A DNA stretch of 64,000 nt from Raineyella fluvialis (GTDB lineage Bacteria; Actinomycetota; Actinomycetes; Propionibacteriales; Propionibacteriaceae), in NCBI RefSeq assembly GCF_009646095.1, contig NZ_CP045725.1:682001-746000 (forward strand). The letters run 5' to 3'. The position numbers and the translations under genes are program-made. Shown piece by piece: positions 38,448 to 48,682 of the stretch. Each line of letters opens with the position of its first letter. The stretch's first letter is position 1. The notes below the pieces were generated by a model. That model saw only the letters and a list, made by a program, of their open reading frames with translations, ran no database searches and had not been told where the DNA came from.

Positions 38448-38809
38448 AGTAGATTCCCCTCCCAATCGTGCCGATCCGCAGGCTCTGGGCCTGCAGTTGA
38501 CCGGAACGCTAGGAGCCGAATCGCTCATTCGTGTTACGTCACAGGGTCGCCCCGGTTTCCGTCCGCGGGCGCAACGAGACTGTTACCCGGGCGGCACCGT
38601 ACGACCCGCTCCGCCGGCAATTCCTGGCAACCCGATGCTCCATGGGACCCGCGGCAACGCACCTTCGCCGCAGTGCTATCGCACCCGCTGCAACGTCGTG
38701 CAACAGCTCTCATGGCGCTCGACCGCGATGGCACTCTCGAATCACCAAGCCCCCCGGTCCCCTGCATGGATCGGGTGGCGCAAGCAGCACTGACACAACG
38801 AGGTGAGTC
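38448..38809. other. Divergent regulatory region between livK and the GPH transporter
   Basis: 362 bases without a gene. It holds the livK -10 box (TAGCGT on the minus strand, 38506-38511) and the leader hairpin. TGCAACGTCGTGCA (38689-38702) is a weak candidate LacI-type half-palindrome before the sugar transporter. Nothing else stands out. Confidence 0.4.
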
Positions 38810-40272
38810 ATGCAGAATGCAGTCGGCGCGGCGGAGGTCCCGGGACCGTCCAACCCACCGCGAAGCGCCCCTTCAGCATGAGGGACAAGATCGGCTACAT
38901 GTTCGGAGACTTCGGCAACGACTTCTCCTTCATCCTGCAGATGATGTTCTTCATGCTCTTCTACACCAACGTGGTGGGCATCAAGCCGGCACACATCGGC
39001 ACGCTCTTCCTCGTCGTCCGCGTGGTCGACGCCTTCGTGGACGTGGCCGTCGGCCGGTGGGTCGACCTGTCGAAGCCCACCAAGTTCGGCAAGTTCCGCC
39101 CGTGGATCCGGCGCTACGCCATCCCGGTCGCTCTGTCCTCCGCCCTGATGTACATGTCCTTCGTCGGGGACTTCCACAGCTACGGACTCCGGCTCGCCTG
39201 GATGGTCGTGTCGTACGCGCTGTGGGGCTCGCTGTTCTACTCGCTGATCAACATCCCTTACGGCTCGATGGCCTCGGTCATCTCCAACAAGCCCGAGGAC
39301 CGCGCGGCGCTCTCCGTCTTCCGCTCCACCGGCGCCACGCTCGCCATCCTGGTGATCCAGGTCGTGCTCCCGCTGGTCGTCTACGACAAGGTCGGCACCA
39401 AGGCCGTGCTGAACGGCGACAAGATGACCTGGGCCGCGATCGCCTGCGCCCTGCTGTCGGTCCTCTTCTACTTCCTCTGCTTCTCCAACGTCGAGGAGCG
39501 GGTCACGCCCCAGACCAAGGAGGTCGGTGAGCGCGAGAGCTTCGGCACGACGCTCCGCTCCCTGTTCACCAACCGCGGTCTGCTCGGCCTCGTTCTCGCC
39601 GCCCTGCTGCTCCTGGTCGCCAACCTGCTGACCAGCGCGATGACCGGCTACCTCTGGCTCGACTACTTCAACTCGAAGAGCCTGCAGTCGGCCGCTGGCT
39701 TCGCCGGCCTGGCCCCGACCCTGCTGCTGCTGGGTATCGCACCGTGGCTGTCGAACAAGTTCGGCAAGAAGGAGGTCGGCGTCGTCACGACCCTCCTCTG
39801 CGGCGTGATCAACATCGTCACCTTCTTCCTCCACCTGCAGAAGAGCCCGGTCACCTTCATCGTCCTCTTCGCCGTCGCGCAGTTCGCCCTGGCCACGTTC
39901 AACTACCTCATCTGGGCCTTCATCACCGACGTGATCGACTACCAGGAGGTCCGCACCGGCGAGCGCAACGACGGCACCGTCTACGCCATCTACTCCTGGT
40001 CCCGCAAGGTCGGTCAGGCCCTCGCCGGTGGTATCGGCGGCTGGGCACTGGGCTGGATCGGTTACCAGGTCGTCGCCAAGGGCCAGCCTGCGGTACAGCA
40101 GTCGGCCCAGACTCTGGACGGCATCTACTCGCTGTCGACGCTCGTCCCCGGCATCCTCTACCTCGCGGTCGCCGCTGCCCTGTTCTTCGTCTACCCGCTG
40201 GGCAAGAAGCTGGTCGCCAAGAACGTGGCCGAGCTGGAGCGCCGCCACGCCGCCGCGGCCGCTGCCCTCTGA
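38810..40272 (+). CDS. GPH family (glycoside-pentoside-hexuronide) sugar:cation symporter, frameshifted near the start
   Basis: Twelve membrane segments; MRDKIGYMFGDFGNDFSFILQMMFFMLFYTNVVGI and SLFYSLINIPYGSMASVISNKPEDRAALSVFR, ITDVIDYQEVRTGERNDGTVYAIYSWSRKVGQA are classical GPH (MelB/XynP) motifs. ATG 38810 has a perfect GAGGTGA site, but that frame stops after 23 codons. One base added in the C-run 38868-38871 joins MQNAVGAAEVPGPSNPPRSAP to FSMRDKIGYMF and gives 487 residues. A GTG at 38803 opens the main frame but its first residues look unnatural. Confidence 0.85.
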
Positions 40273-40293
40273 TCCACCCTGTCGCCACGCGCA

Positions 40294-40321
40294 ACGGGCC
40301 GTCCCTGAAGGGGCGGCCCGT
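40294..40321. terminator. Bidirectional terminator between the GPH and enoyl-CoA hydratase genes
   Basis: ACGGGCCG-TCCC-TGAA-GGGG-CGGCCCGT: 12-bp stem with one T-G pair and a four-base loop, between convergent genes. Confidence 0.7.
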
Positions 40322-40339
40322 CCGTGTGCCGGCGGCGAC

Positions 40340-41116
40340 TCAGCGGTGCCGGAACTCGGGCGGGCGCTTCTCGACGAAAGCCGCCATGCCCTCCTTCTGG
40401 TCCTCGGAGGCGAAGGCGGACTCGAAGAGCCGCCGTTCGTACCGCAGCCCCTGCTCCAGCGTCGTCTCGAAGGCGGCCTTGACTGCGTCCTTCGCCAGCA
40501 AGGTGGCGACCCGGGATTTCGAGGCGATGGTGGTGGCGACCTCGAGGGCGACGTCGAGCAGCTGGTCGGCGGACACGACACGACTGACCAGCCCGGATCG
40601 TTCGGCCTCGGCGGCGTCCATCGTCCGGCCGGTGAGCACCATGTCCATCGCCTTGGCCTTGCCGACGGCATGGGCCAGCCGCTGCGAGCCGCCCATCCCG
40701 GGCAGGACGCCGAGGTTGATCTCGGGCTGGCCGAAGATGGCGGTGTCGGCGGCGATGATGGTGTCGCACATCATCGCCAGTTCACAGCCGCCGCCGAGCG
40801 CGTAGCCGGCGACAGCCGCGACGACCGGGGTCCGGACCCGGTTCAAGCCCTCCCAGTCACCGAACCAGTCACGCAGGAACATCTCCGTCGCGGAACGCTC
40901 GGCCATCTCCTTGATGTCGGCCCCGGCCGCGAACGCACGCTCCGACCCGGTGAGGAGAATGCAGCCGATCCCCTCGTCCGCGTCGAACGTACGCAGGGCG
41001 TCGACCACCTCGTGCATCATCCCGATGCTGAGGGCATTGAGTGCCCCGGGGCGGTGCAGGGTGATCACACCCACCCGGCCCCGGGTCTCGACGAGGATGT
41101 AGTGCGGATCGGTCAC
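40340..41116 (-). CDS. Enoyl-CoA hydratase/isomerase family protein
   Basis: 258 residues of the crotonase fold: [24 protein letters not shown], the oxyanion-hole segment [10 protein letters not shown], and the second one [44 protein letters not shown] with both catalytic Glu of hydratases (E in GGGCELAMM and in QPEINLG). It would hydrate trans-2-enoyl-CoA in beta-oxidation. GTG start at 41116. Separate from jetC upstream (72-base gap). Confidence 0.9.
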   Translation of the reverse strand: MTDPHYILVETRGRVGVITLHRPGALNALSIGMMHEVVDALRTFDADEGIGCILLTGSERAFAAGADIKEMAERSATEMFLRDWFGDWEGLNRVRTPVVAAVAGYALGGGCELAMMCDTIIAADTAIFGQPEINLGVLPGMGGSQRLAHAVGKAKAMDMVLTGRTMDAAEAERSGLVSRVVSADQLLDVALEVATTIASKSRVATLLAKDAVKAAFETTLEQGLRYERRLFESAFASEDQKEGMAAFVEKRPPEFRHR

Positions 41117-41188
41117 GGCGGGCCCACTTCCTGACGACGTGCGGCAACGGTTCCGATCCTGCCGCATGCCGGGCCGTGACCCCAGCGA

Positions 41189-44100
41189 TCAGTCGATCGC
41201 GAATTCGTAGAGGCGCACCTCGCCGTCGCGATCCGGATTGCGGTTGACGTAGACGATCGAGCCGACGTAGTCCTCGAACGCCGCGGCCTTGTCCCGCGGC
41301 GCGCCGATCACCAGCTGGAAGCCGAGGCTCTGCAGCGCGTGCAGGGCTCGGCCGGTGTACTCCGAGTCGGCCTTGACGAATCCCTCGTCGAGCACGATCG
41401 GTGCGAACCGTGGCGCCTGGTCGGTGCCGTCGCCCAACTGGTAGCGCAGCGCGGCGCCCAGGATGAACGCGATCAGCTCCTGGCCCTCACCACCGGACTT
41501 GCCCGAGACGCCGTCGTGGACGATCGGCTCACCGTCCGGCCGGTGCTCGACCGCCCGGAACTCGACGTGCTCGCGGGCGTCGAACACCCGTCGGCGCCAC
41601 GCCTCCGCGGACGTCGACTGCTCGTCCAGCCGGGCCAGGTCGTGGCGCATCGCCAGGAACATCTGCTCGGTCACGTCCTCCTCGATCTCGGCCGTCCCTA
41701 CGGCGGTGTAGCGGATGATGGTCGCCCGGAAGTCGTCCAGATCGGCGGTGGCGATCGGCCGGTCCTCGATCTGCAGCCGTGATCCGTCGCGGAACTCGAC
41801 ACTGGACAGGGCCCGGTTGACCGGCAGGAGGCCGTCGCGGATGGAGCGGCGATCCTCCTCGATCTGCACCAGCAGCGTCCGCAGGCTGCGCTGCATGTCC
41901 TCGCGGGTCTTGGCGAGCCACTCGGTACGGGCGCGGGGAAGGTCGTCCGACTCCAGGTCGTCCAGGATCGCCTCGACCGCCTCCAGGGACGCGATGGTCT
42001 CGTCGATCTCCGCCCGCGGATCGACCCGCAGGTACTCGCGGAAGATGCCGACCAGGGCCGTCTCGGCGAGCTCCACGGCACCGGAGTGCTCGTGCGCCAG
42101 GGCACGCAGCCGTTCGGCGCTCATCGCCAGGGTGTCGCGGGCCCGGGCGGCGTCCACCGGCTCCGGGAACCCGAGCCGGCCGAGCGTCGTACGATCCTCG
42201 GCGCTCAGCTGGCCGCGGGACAGCACGTCCGACATCTCGTCCTGCAGGTCGACCAGGGCGCCCCACTCCTCGTCCAGCCCCGCGCGCTGCTCGCGAGCCT
42301 TGGCGGCGGCGCTCGTGTGGGCGACGTAGCGGTCGCGGGCGGCGGCGCGCTCGGTCTTCAGCGAGTCGAGGGTGCGATGGCCCTGGGTGAACCGGCCGAG
42401 CAGCTCGGCGGCATGGGCCTCGGCCGCCCGGGCCGACGCGACGTCGATCGAGGCCCACGTCTGCTCGGAGAGCCAGCGCAGCTCCCCCGCGACGTCGATG
42501 CCTTCGCGCCGGCGTCGGTCGAGGTCCTCCAGTTCGGTGTCGTGCCGGGCGATCTGGGCCCGCAGGGTCTCGGCGCGCGTCTCCAGCTCGGCGATCGTGC
42601 CGGCGTTGTCGAGACCCAGCCAGGAGGGCAGCTTCCGGTCGTCCTTGATCACCCGGCCCTGCGCGGCGGTGCGCATCCCGGCGAGGGTCACGGCGCCGGT
42701 GTAGCCCGCGGCGCGGGGGGCGTCGAGTCCGGCGGCGTCCTCGACGCACAGCACCGAATAGCCGGCGACGAGGTGATCGAGGAGCCATTCGGCGTAGGGG
42801 CCGTCCTCGTCCATCCGCAGCTTGTCCGGCACCGAGCCGGGCAGCACCGCAGGTGCCGCGTTGTGCGCGGGCCGCGCGGGCACCAGCACGACGCGGCCCC
42901 GCATCCGGTTGTCATTGACGTACGCCGTCACCCGGCGCCAATCCTCCGGCGCGACGATGATGTTCTGCGCGAGCTGGCCGAGCACCCGATCGACGGCGGT
43001 GGCCCAGCGGCGCTCCTCCGGCTTCACCTCCAGCAGTTCCCCGACGTACGGCAGCCGGGTCACGTCGATGCCGCAGGCCTCGGCGATGTCGCGGCGGGTG
43101 CGGTCGGCCTCGGCCGGCACGTTGGAGCGGCGGCGCTTGAGGGAGGCGATCTCCTCGCTCACCGCGCGCAGGTCGTCGCGGGCCCGGCCGCGGGCGGAGG
43201 CGGCATCGTACGAGGCCGACTTCCACTCCGCGTCCTGGTCGGGCAGGCCACGCAGGCGCTGGTGGAGGGCCTGGACCAGGGCGGCGAAGGCCGGCTCGTC
43301 CGCCGGTTCCTCGAAGCCCTGCCACTGTGCCCGGTCCACGTACGCCTGCCGGGCCGCCGTACGCTCCGCGAGCTGGGTGGCCGCCTCCTGCCGGCGCCGG
43401 ACCAGGTCCTCGGAGTCGCCGCCTCCCTTGGCGTAGTAGCGCTGGGTCAGCGCCTCCTCCTCGTCGCGGGCGGCGATCGCCTCGGCGTCGTGCTGCTTGG
43501 CGATGGCGCCGAGCTCGGTGGCGCGGGTGCGGTTGTCCTCGATGCGCGACGAGGCCCAGTCGAGCAGGTGTTCGGCGTTCCACAGTTCCAGCGGGCTGGG
43601 AGCGTCGTCGCCCTCCGCGTCCCCGAGCAGGCGCCACTCGGTGGCCGAATCGGTCATCGCCGCGCGATAGCGCGCCGCCAGCATCGGGACGTCCTTGAGC
43701 ACCTCGTAGCGGGTGCGGGCGTCCTCGAAGATGTCATAGAGCTGAGCGGCCTCGCGGTAGGTGACCAGGGCGGTCTCCCAGCGCTCCACGGCCAGTGGCC
43801 GGTCGAGCACGAAGTCCTTGAACAGCGCGTTGATCGAGAAGATGCCCTTCGACGCCTGGGCGTTGCGGAGCAGTTCGAGGGCCCGGCGCGACGACTCGTC
43901 GCTGCGCCCGATGCCGAGCACCCGGCACATCTCCTTCTCGAACTCGGGCTGCGAGGCCGTCACGAGGTCACGGTTGGGGTTGAGGAGGCGCTTGAGCGAG
44001 TTGGAGTCCAGGGGCCAGGTCCGGCTGCCCCGCAGCGGCTGGTCGATCGCCTCGTTGAGCCGCGACAGGTCGAAGTGGCCGCGGACCAGCAGGTAGCGGG

Positions 44101-44557
44101 TGGTGGAGTTGAGGTCAGCGTTGGCGGCGGCGTCCGCGCCGACCCACACCACCCGGGCGCCGGTGACATGTTCGTCCAGCCTGTTGGTCCAGGTGATCGC
44201 TGCCGCGGACGGGAACGGCCGGTCACCCGGCGGGCGCAGGTACTGGGTACGGGTCGTCCGCCCGTCGGCGGTGAGCACGTCGTCGATCTTGCCGCGGGCG
44301 TAGGAGTAGACGGTCCGTTCCGACCTCTTGCCGCCGTCATCGCGGGCGGCGCGGTTGAAGGCAGGCGGGTTGGGCATCATCACCGCGGACATGGCGTCGA
44401 GGATGGTCGACTTGCCCATGCCCGTGGGGCCGAGGATCGCGGTGCCGTCGCGGCGCACTTGCATGATGTGGTGGCCGCCGTAGCCGCCCCAGTTGACCAC
44501 CTGGACGGCGCTGATCCGCCACTGGTCAGGGCCGTCGGTGAGCAGTTCGTCGGTCAT
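41189..44557 (-). CDS. jetC: JetC/MksB-like SMC ATPase (MukB homologue)
   Basis: 1122 residues. N-terminal ATPase half: AVQVVNWGGYGGHHIMQV and Walker A GPTGMGKSTILDAMSAVMMPN (about residue 43). Long Ala/Glu/Arg coiled coils (about 330-520 and 650-900) flank a hinge-like part (VEDAAGLDAPRAAGYTGAVTL). C-terminal half: signature SGKSGGEGQELIAFILGAALRYQLG and Walker B APIVLDEGFVKADSEYTGRAL. This is the SMC subunit of MukBEF-like/Wadjet (Jet) condensins. It overlaps jetB by ATGA. No jetD follows; the next gene is an enoyl-CoA hydratase. Confidence 0.9.
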   Translation of the reverse strand: MTDELLTDGPDQWRISAVQVVNWGGYGGHHIMQVRRDGTAILGPTGMGKSTILDAMSAVMMPNPPAFNRAARDDGGKRSERTVYSYARGKIDDVLTADGRTTRTQYLRPPGDRPFPSAAAITWTNRLDEHVTGARVVWVGADAAANADLNSTTRYLLVRGHFDLSRLNEAIDQPLRGSRTWPLDSNSLKRLLNPNRDLVTASQPEFEKEMCRVLGIGRSDESSRRALELLRNAQASKGIFSINALFKDFVLDRPLAVERWETALVTYREAAQLYDIFEDARTRYEVLKDVPMLAARYRAAMTDSATEWRLLGDAEGDDAPSPLELWNAEHLLDWASSRIEDNRTRATELGAIAKQHDAEAIAARDEEEALTQRYYAKGGGDSEDLVRRRQEAATQLAERTAARQAYVDRAQWQGFEEPADEPAFAALVQALHQRLRGLPDQDAEWKSASYDAASARGRARDDLRAVSEEIASLKRRRSNVPAEADRTRRDIAEACGIDVTRLPYVGELLEVKPEERRWATAVDRVLGQLAQNIIVAPEDWRRVTAYVNDNRMRGRVVLVPARPAHNAAPAVLPGSVPDKLRMDEDGPYAEWLLDHLVAGYSVLCVEDAAGLDAPRAAGYTGAVTLAGMRTAAQGRVIKDDRKLPSWLGLDNAGTIAELETRAETLRAQIARHDTELEDLDRRRREGIDVAGELRWLSEQTWASIDVASARAAEAHAAELLGRFTQGHRTLDSLKTERAAARDRYVAHTSAAAKAREQRAGLDEEWGALVDLQDEMSDVLSRGQLSAEDRTTLGRLGFPEPVDAARARDTLAMSAERLRALAHEHSGAVELAETALVGIFREYLRVDPRAEIDETIASLEAVEAILDDLESDDLPRARTEWLAKTREDMQRSLRTLLVQIEEDRRSIRDGLLPVNRALSSVEFRDGSRLQIEDRPIATADLDDFRATIIRYTAVGTAEIEEDVTEQMFLAMRHDLARLDEQSTSAEAWRRRVFDAREHVEFRAVEHRPDGEPIVHDGVSGKSGGEGQELIAFILGAALRYQLGDGTDQAPRFAPIVLDEGFVKADSEYTGRALHALQSLGFQLVIGAPRDKAAAFEDYVGSIVYVNRNPDRDGEVRLYEFAID

Positions 44558-45273
44558 GCGTCCTCTGCCTCCTCTGCGGCGTCCGTCTGTTCGATGTCCG
44601 GGTCCGGGGCCGTCTCCGGGGCCGATCGCTCGCCCCCGGCGAGGACCTGCATCTGGTCACGGATGGCCGCCAGGCGATCGGGGGTCACCAGGGCGACCAC
44701 GGCCGGGGAGACGACCCAGGTGTCAGGGACGTCGGGGTCGGGACGCAGCAGCCCGAGCCGTTCGACCCCGCGCAGGGCGGTCTCGACGTCGCGCTGGAAG
44801 CCCGCCTCGTCGGTGTCGCTGGGATCGCGGAACCGGGCCAGGAAGTCGGTGGCCTCGTTCAGAGTAATCGCCACGGCCGCGTCGGCGGCGTCGGTGAACG
44901 CGTGCAACTGGCGCAGGTGGACGAGCAGCAGGGTCGCGTCCTTGCCCAGTGGCTTCTCCCGCCGCAGCACGATCGGCGCGTCCGGGTCGTCGACCTGGCG
45001 CTTGAAGGCGACGTCGTGCTCGTGGTCGATGACCAGGTCGAGGAACATGTCGGCCAGCCGGGCGCGGATCCTCGGCTCGTTGTCGATCAGCCCCTCCCAC
45101 GCCGCCGGGTGTCCGCTGCGGGTGATGTAGCGGGAGGTCAGCAGGGTCGCCAGGGCGCGGCGAGCCTGGTCGGGCAGCACCTCCGGGTCCGCGGGGGCGC
45201 CGAAGGCATCCTCCCCGTACGCCTCGGAGCGGGTGCCGAAGGCCTCGGGCTCGGTCGATCCGGATTCAGTCAT
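44554..45273 (-). CDS. jetB: JetB/MksE-like protein (DUF4194)
   Basis: 239 residues: acidic N-terminus, then RALATLLTSRYITRSGHPAAWEGLIDNEPRIRARLADMFLDLVIDHEHDVAFKRQVDD and KPLGKDATLLLVHLRQLHAFTDAADAAVAITLNEATDFL, the DUF4194 winged-helix pattern of JetB/MksE, the small kite subunit. ATG 45273 chosen (GTG at 45279 is in frame). It overlaps jetA by eight bases and jetC by four. Confidence 0.87.
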   Translation of the reverse strand: MTESGSTEPEAFGTRSEAYGEDAFGAPADPEVLPDQARRALATLLTSRYITRSGHPAAWEGLIDNEPRIRARLADMFLDLVIDHEHDVAFKRQVDDPDAPIVLRREKPLGKDATLLLVHLRQLHAFTDAADAAVAITLNEATDFLARFRDPSDTDEAGFQRDVETALRGVERLGLLRPDPDVPDTWVVSPAVVALVTPDRLAAIRDQMQVLAGGERSAPETAPDPDIEQTDAAEEAEDA

Positions 45274-46731
45274 TGCCACCGTCCTTGAGCGGGAGTGGTC
45301 CGTCGAAGTGCACCAGCGGGACGAGGACGTCGCGCGCCCTGCCGCTGGGGGTGATCAGGGTGACCCGTTCGGTCTCCCCCGGGTCGACCCGGCCGTGGGC
45401 CAGGCCGAGATCGAGCACGCCGAGGAGCACGACGAGTCGTCGGCAGGCCTCGGGGGTGGCGGCGAAGACCTTGGCGCCGGTGGTGGGGCCGGCGGCGACG
45501 AGGTCGTTGACCGTCGATGCGACCGCACGGGTCGAGGTGCCGGCCTGGACCATCATCAGTTCACGGTCCTCGGGCAGCATCCCGGACGGGGCGAGGGCCT
45601 CCAGCGGGTGTGCCTTGACCTCCTGGCTCGGCTGCCACAGCGCCGCCTGGGACATGTCGCGTACGTCGAGGGCGCCGACGCCGAGGACGTCCTCGATCAT
45701 CGCCCGTCCCGATCGGCGGCTGAGCTCGTCTCCCGCCTCGAGGACCTGGTCGACCAGGGTCAGCAGCCGCTGGTGGCGGCCACCGGAGGAGCGGGTGAGG
45801 AAGCGGCGCAGCGAGGCGGTCCACCGCGTGTACGCCGCCTCGACCTCGTGCTCCTCCTCCAGCAGGCTGGACATCAACGTCCGCAACGAGGCGCGGTCGT
45901 TGTCGCTGAGCGTGGTGGCGGCGAACTCCTGATCGAGGATCAGGTCGATGTCGCTGCGCAATGACTCTGCCTCGCGGGAGACGAGCAGGTCGGAGAAGCC
46001 GCGGTAGGCCCGGCCCTCCGGGGTCTGGGCGAGCAGGTCGTGCTCGTGCAGGAACTCCTCCACCGCCGCCCCCTTCGGGGTGCCGGTGCTGGAGACACCT
46101 GCCGCGACGGCGTGGTGGCGGCGTTCGATCATCGTGGTGAGCTGGCGGAAGTCGGCGGGGAGCGAGGCGAGCAGTCGCCGGACCTCGTCGAACTGTCGGC
46201 GCATCTCCTCCTCGGTCGCCGGGCGTACGTCGCCCGCCAGCAGCGCCTCCCGGCGCTCCTCCAGTTCGGCGATCCGCGCGTCCAGTCGGGCGATGTGGGC
46301 GTCGAGATCGGGGCTGGCCATGTCGGCGAGCCGGCGGACCGCGTCGGAGATCGAGCCGAGCCGGCTGTCCGACACGGTGCTCGACTCCCCCGAGGTGTCG
46401 CGGACGATCCGCAGAGCGCGCAGCGCGTTGTCGGACAGCTCGTACATCAGCCGGCCGTCCTCGGGGTCACGGCTGCGGACCAGCCAGTGGTCCTGGTCGA
46501 CCCATTTGCGGCAGTGCTCGGCGGGGTGGGGCTCTCCGGCAGCCCGAAGGCCTGCAGCGCCTCGGCAACCCGGCGATGGAACCACGCGGCGGAGACCGGC
46601 CCTTGGGCGGGTTCGAGGTGCTCGGAGAACAACGGCACCACCCACCACGCCGTGTGGGCGGACAGCAGCTTCAGGCTGGGGCTGTCCAGCGCGCCACGGA
46701 CCCGCGCCGGGTCGAGCGGTTCATCGGTCAC
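45266..46731 (-). CDS. jetA: JetA/MksF-like kleisin (DUF3375), frameshifted
   Basis: 488 residues after correction. The GTG start at 46731 (GAGGG upstream) opens MTDEPLDPARVRGALDSPSLKLLSAHTAWWVVPLFSEHLEP, the DUF3375 N-terminus; one base is missing in the G-run 46528-46531, after which ESPHPAEHCRKWVDQDHWLVRS continues with YELSDNALRALRIV. A coiled coil (LDARIAELEERREALLAG...) and the C-terminal winged helix follow. JetA bridges the SMC heads. First gene of jetABC. Confidence 0.87.
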
Positions 46732-46933
46732 GTGCCCTCGGTTCGTACGACTGTTCCTGCGACGGGCCATTCTTTCAGGCCCGGAGGCCGGACCGAAATC
46801 GCTCCGCGTCCCGGATGGCGGATCAGGAGTGACCGTCTGGCCGCGCGCCCAGCCTGTGTCGTGCAGCGGCGGCCCGCTGGTGGCTCTACGCTGGGAGACG
46901 TCGTCTCTTCGCCCACCGTGAGCTTGAGGTCCT

Positions 46934-48415
46934 GTGTTCCGTCGCCTGTCCGTCCGGCTGCTGGCCCTGGGATCCGGCATCCTCGCCGCGGGATCGCTCG
47001 GCTTCGCGTACGCCACGAACCCGTTCTCGCGATTCACCATCGTGCGCAACACGTACACGGCGCGGTTCACGCCGGACGGGCTGGAGACGGTCGATCGCAA
47101 CGACGCCCTGGTGCTGCGTCAGCACCGGATCTGGCGGGCGCTGGCCTACTACTCCTGCGGCATCAATGTGTTGCGGACGCGCTACCTCAGCAGTCCCCGC
47201 TCCGCCGCCGCGACCGTGGACGGGGTGATCCAGGACATTCACACGCTGCGGTTCGACCCGGATCGGCTGCTGTTGATCTCAGGGGACCAGTTCAGCGCGC
47301 TCTTCGTGCGCAATCTCGGGGTCTTCTTCTACCCGATGCTGGACCGGAGCATCCCCGGGGACGAAGCGGACTGGCAGGCCCGCCAACTGGTGTACCTGCA
47401 GACCGTCGGCTACGCGCTCGGCGTGTTCGCCCGCCACCCCGAGCTCACCACGACCATCGTGGCGACCGGGCGGCGGGCGGCGACCTGCGTGAACATCTAC
47501 GCCTACCCTTCCGACACCCTCTACGGGATGCTCTACGCGCTGGCAGCGCTGGCGCGGATCGAGCCGGCCCGTCCGGCGGCGTACGCCCCGGATCACCACC
47601 TGCTGGCCACCCGGGAGGCGGCGGCCGATCTGCTCGCCCGCTACGGCGCTTCCCTGGCAGCCCACTACCGGACCTACCGGGAGCGGGTCCTCGATCCGGA
47701 CACCGGCCTGGTGCGGAAGGACCTGCCACTGTCCGGGGCGAAGGACATCACCCGACGGTCCTCCGCCTTCTACGACAACGTGATCCTGTGGAAGACCATG
47801 CAGCTGGCCGGCAAGCTCGGGCTGGCCAGCGTGGACGACGAGGAGCTGGCCGCGTTCAAGCGGCAGATCCTCGCGGCGTTCTGGCTGCCGGAGCAGGGTC
47901 ACTTCCTGGAGGACCTGTCGAGTGAAGGGGTGCGCGCCTCCTACTACTCCTCGGACTGGTTGATCACCCTGGCGACGGGGTTCCTCGATCCGGCCGATCC
48001 GGCCGAACGGGACTACTTCGTCCGATCGGTCGACCACATCCGCGCGACGGGTATCGCCGAGCCGTTCGCGGTGAAGTACCACGCCGACACCCGCGCGCAC
48101 CGGCAGTACCCGGTGGTCCGGTTGGCCGTCGCGTCGTACGGGGGCGACTCGATCTGGAGCTTCTGGGGCATGGAGTACATCAAGGTCCTCCTCCTGCTGC
48201 ACCGCGCCACCGGGATCGCCGAGTACCGGGACGAGGCCGACCGCCATCTCGCCTCGTACGCGGCAGCGATGGTCCGCGACGGTGGCTTCCCGGAGGTGTA
48301 CGACACGGCGGGACGGATGCTCACCACACCGCTCTACCGCAGCATCCGCCAGACCGGATGGGTGATCGGCTTCGAACAGGCCCGGGAGATGGCGCGGGCC
48401 GCCCACGCGGGGTGA
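46934..48415 (+). CDS. Secreted/anchored six-hairpin-type glycosidase-like protein
   Basis: 493 residues. N-terminal hydrophobic segment (VRLLALGSGILAAGSLGFAYA) acts as signal or anchor. The rest alternates helices with Trp/Tyr/Asp-rich loops (IYAYPSDTLYGMLYALAALARI, SSAFYDNVILWKTMQLAGKLGL, YGGDSIWSFWGMEYIKVLLLLHRATG), as in alpha/alpha-barrel glycoside hydrolases such as GH15 or debranching enzymes. I cannot name the family or catalytic acids with certainty. GTG start with TGAGG upstream; divergent from jetA, about 200 bases apart. Confidence 0.6.
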   Translation: MFRRLSVRLLALGSGILAAGSLGFAYATNPFSRFTIVRNTYTARFTPDGLETVDRNDALVLRQHRIWRALAYYSCGINVLRTRYLSSPRSAAATVDGVIQDIHTLRFDPDRLLLISGDQFSALFVRNLGVFFYPMLDRSIPGDEADWQARQLVYLQTVGYALGVFARHPELTTTIVATGRRAATCVNIYAYPSDTLYGMLYALAALARIEPARPAAYAPDHHLLATREAAADLLARYGASLAAHYRTYRERVLDPDTGLVRKDLPLSGAKDITRRSSAFYDNVILWKTMQLAGKLGLASVDDEELAAFKRQILAAFWLPEQGHFLEDLSSEGVRASYYSSDWLITLATGFLDPADPAERDYFVRSVDHIRATGIAEPFAVKYHADTRAHRQYPVVRLAVASYGGDSIWSFWGMEYIKVLLLLHRATGIAEYRDEADRHLASYAAAMVRDGGFPEVYDTAGRMLTTPLYRSIRQTGWVIGFEQAREMARAAHAG

Positions 48416-48482
48416 GGAGGCGCGCTGCGGCGGTCTTCTCACCGCCGCTCGCCGACCCAGACAGGCAGGTGCCCGAGGTTGC

Positions 48483-48595
48483 GTGAGCGGATTCTGGCGG
48501 CACAGGCGTCCCGGACCGCCTCTCGCCTCCCGCGACCCACGGTTTGACGCCAGTCATCCACGGAACCGGCACATCTGCCGCCAGAATCCGCTCAC
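48483..48595. repeat. 20-bp perfect inverted repeat with 73-bp spacer
   Basis: GTGAGCGGATTCTGGCGGCA (48483-48502) and its exact reverse complement (48576-48595) bracket a gene-free 73 bp. No target-site duplication or transposase is seen. Could be a remnant of a small non-autonomous element or a long RNA stem. Confidence 0.7.
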
Positions 48596-48639
48596 CACCC
48601 GGAGCTGCCTCACGTTGCCCTCATGGCTGGACAACGACA

Positions 48640-48669
48640 ACCGGCCGTGACCCTGAGGTCACGGCCGGT
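48640..48669. terminator. Terminator of lysC
   Basis: ACCGGCCGTGACC-CTGA-GGTCACGGCCGGT: 13-bp perfect stem, just after the lysC stop on the minus strand. Confidence 0.75.
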
Positions 48670-48682
48670 CGGCAGAGTAGCG

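Noticed and set aside
38689-38702. LacI-type operator TGCAACGTCGTGCA
   Set aside because: Only the outer TGCA arms are symmetrical; no LacI-family gene is in the window.
38803-38880. GTG at 38803 as the GPH transporter start
   Set aside because: The ATG at 38810 has a far better ribosome site, and one base in the C-run joins it naturally to the conserved N-terminus.
42086-45130. 1014-codon open frame on the plus strand opposite jetC/jetB
   Set aside because: Shadow frame of the jet genes; no family resemblance and strongly biased composition.
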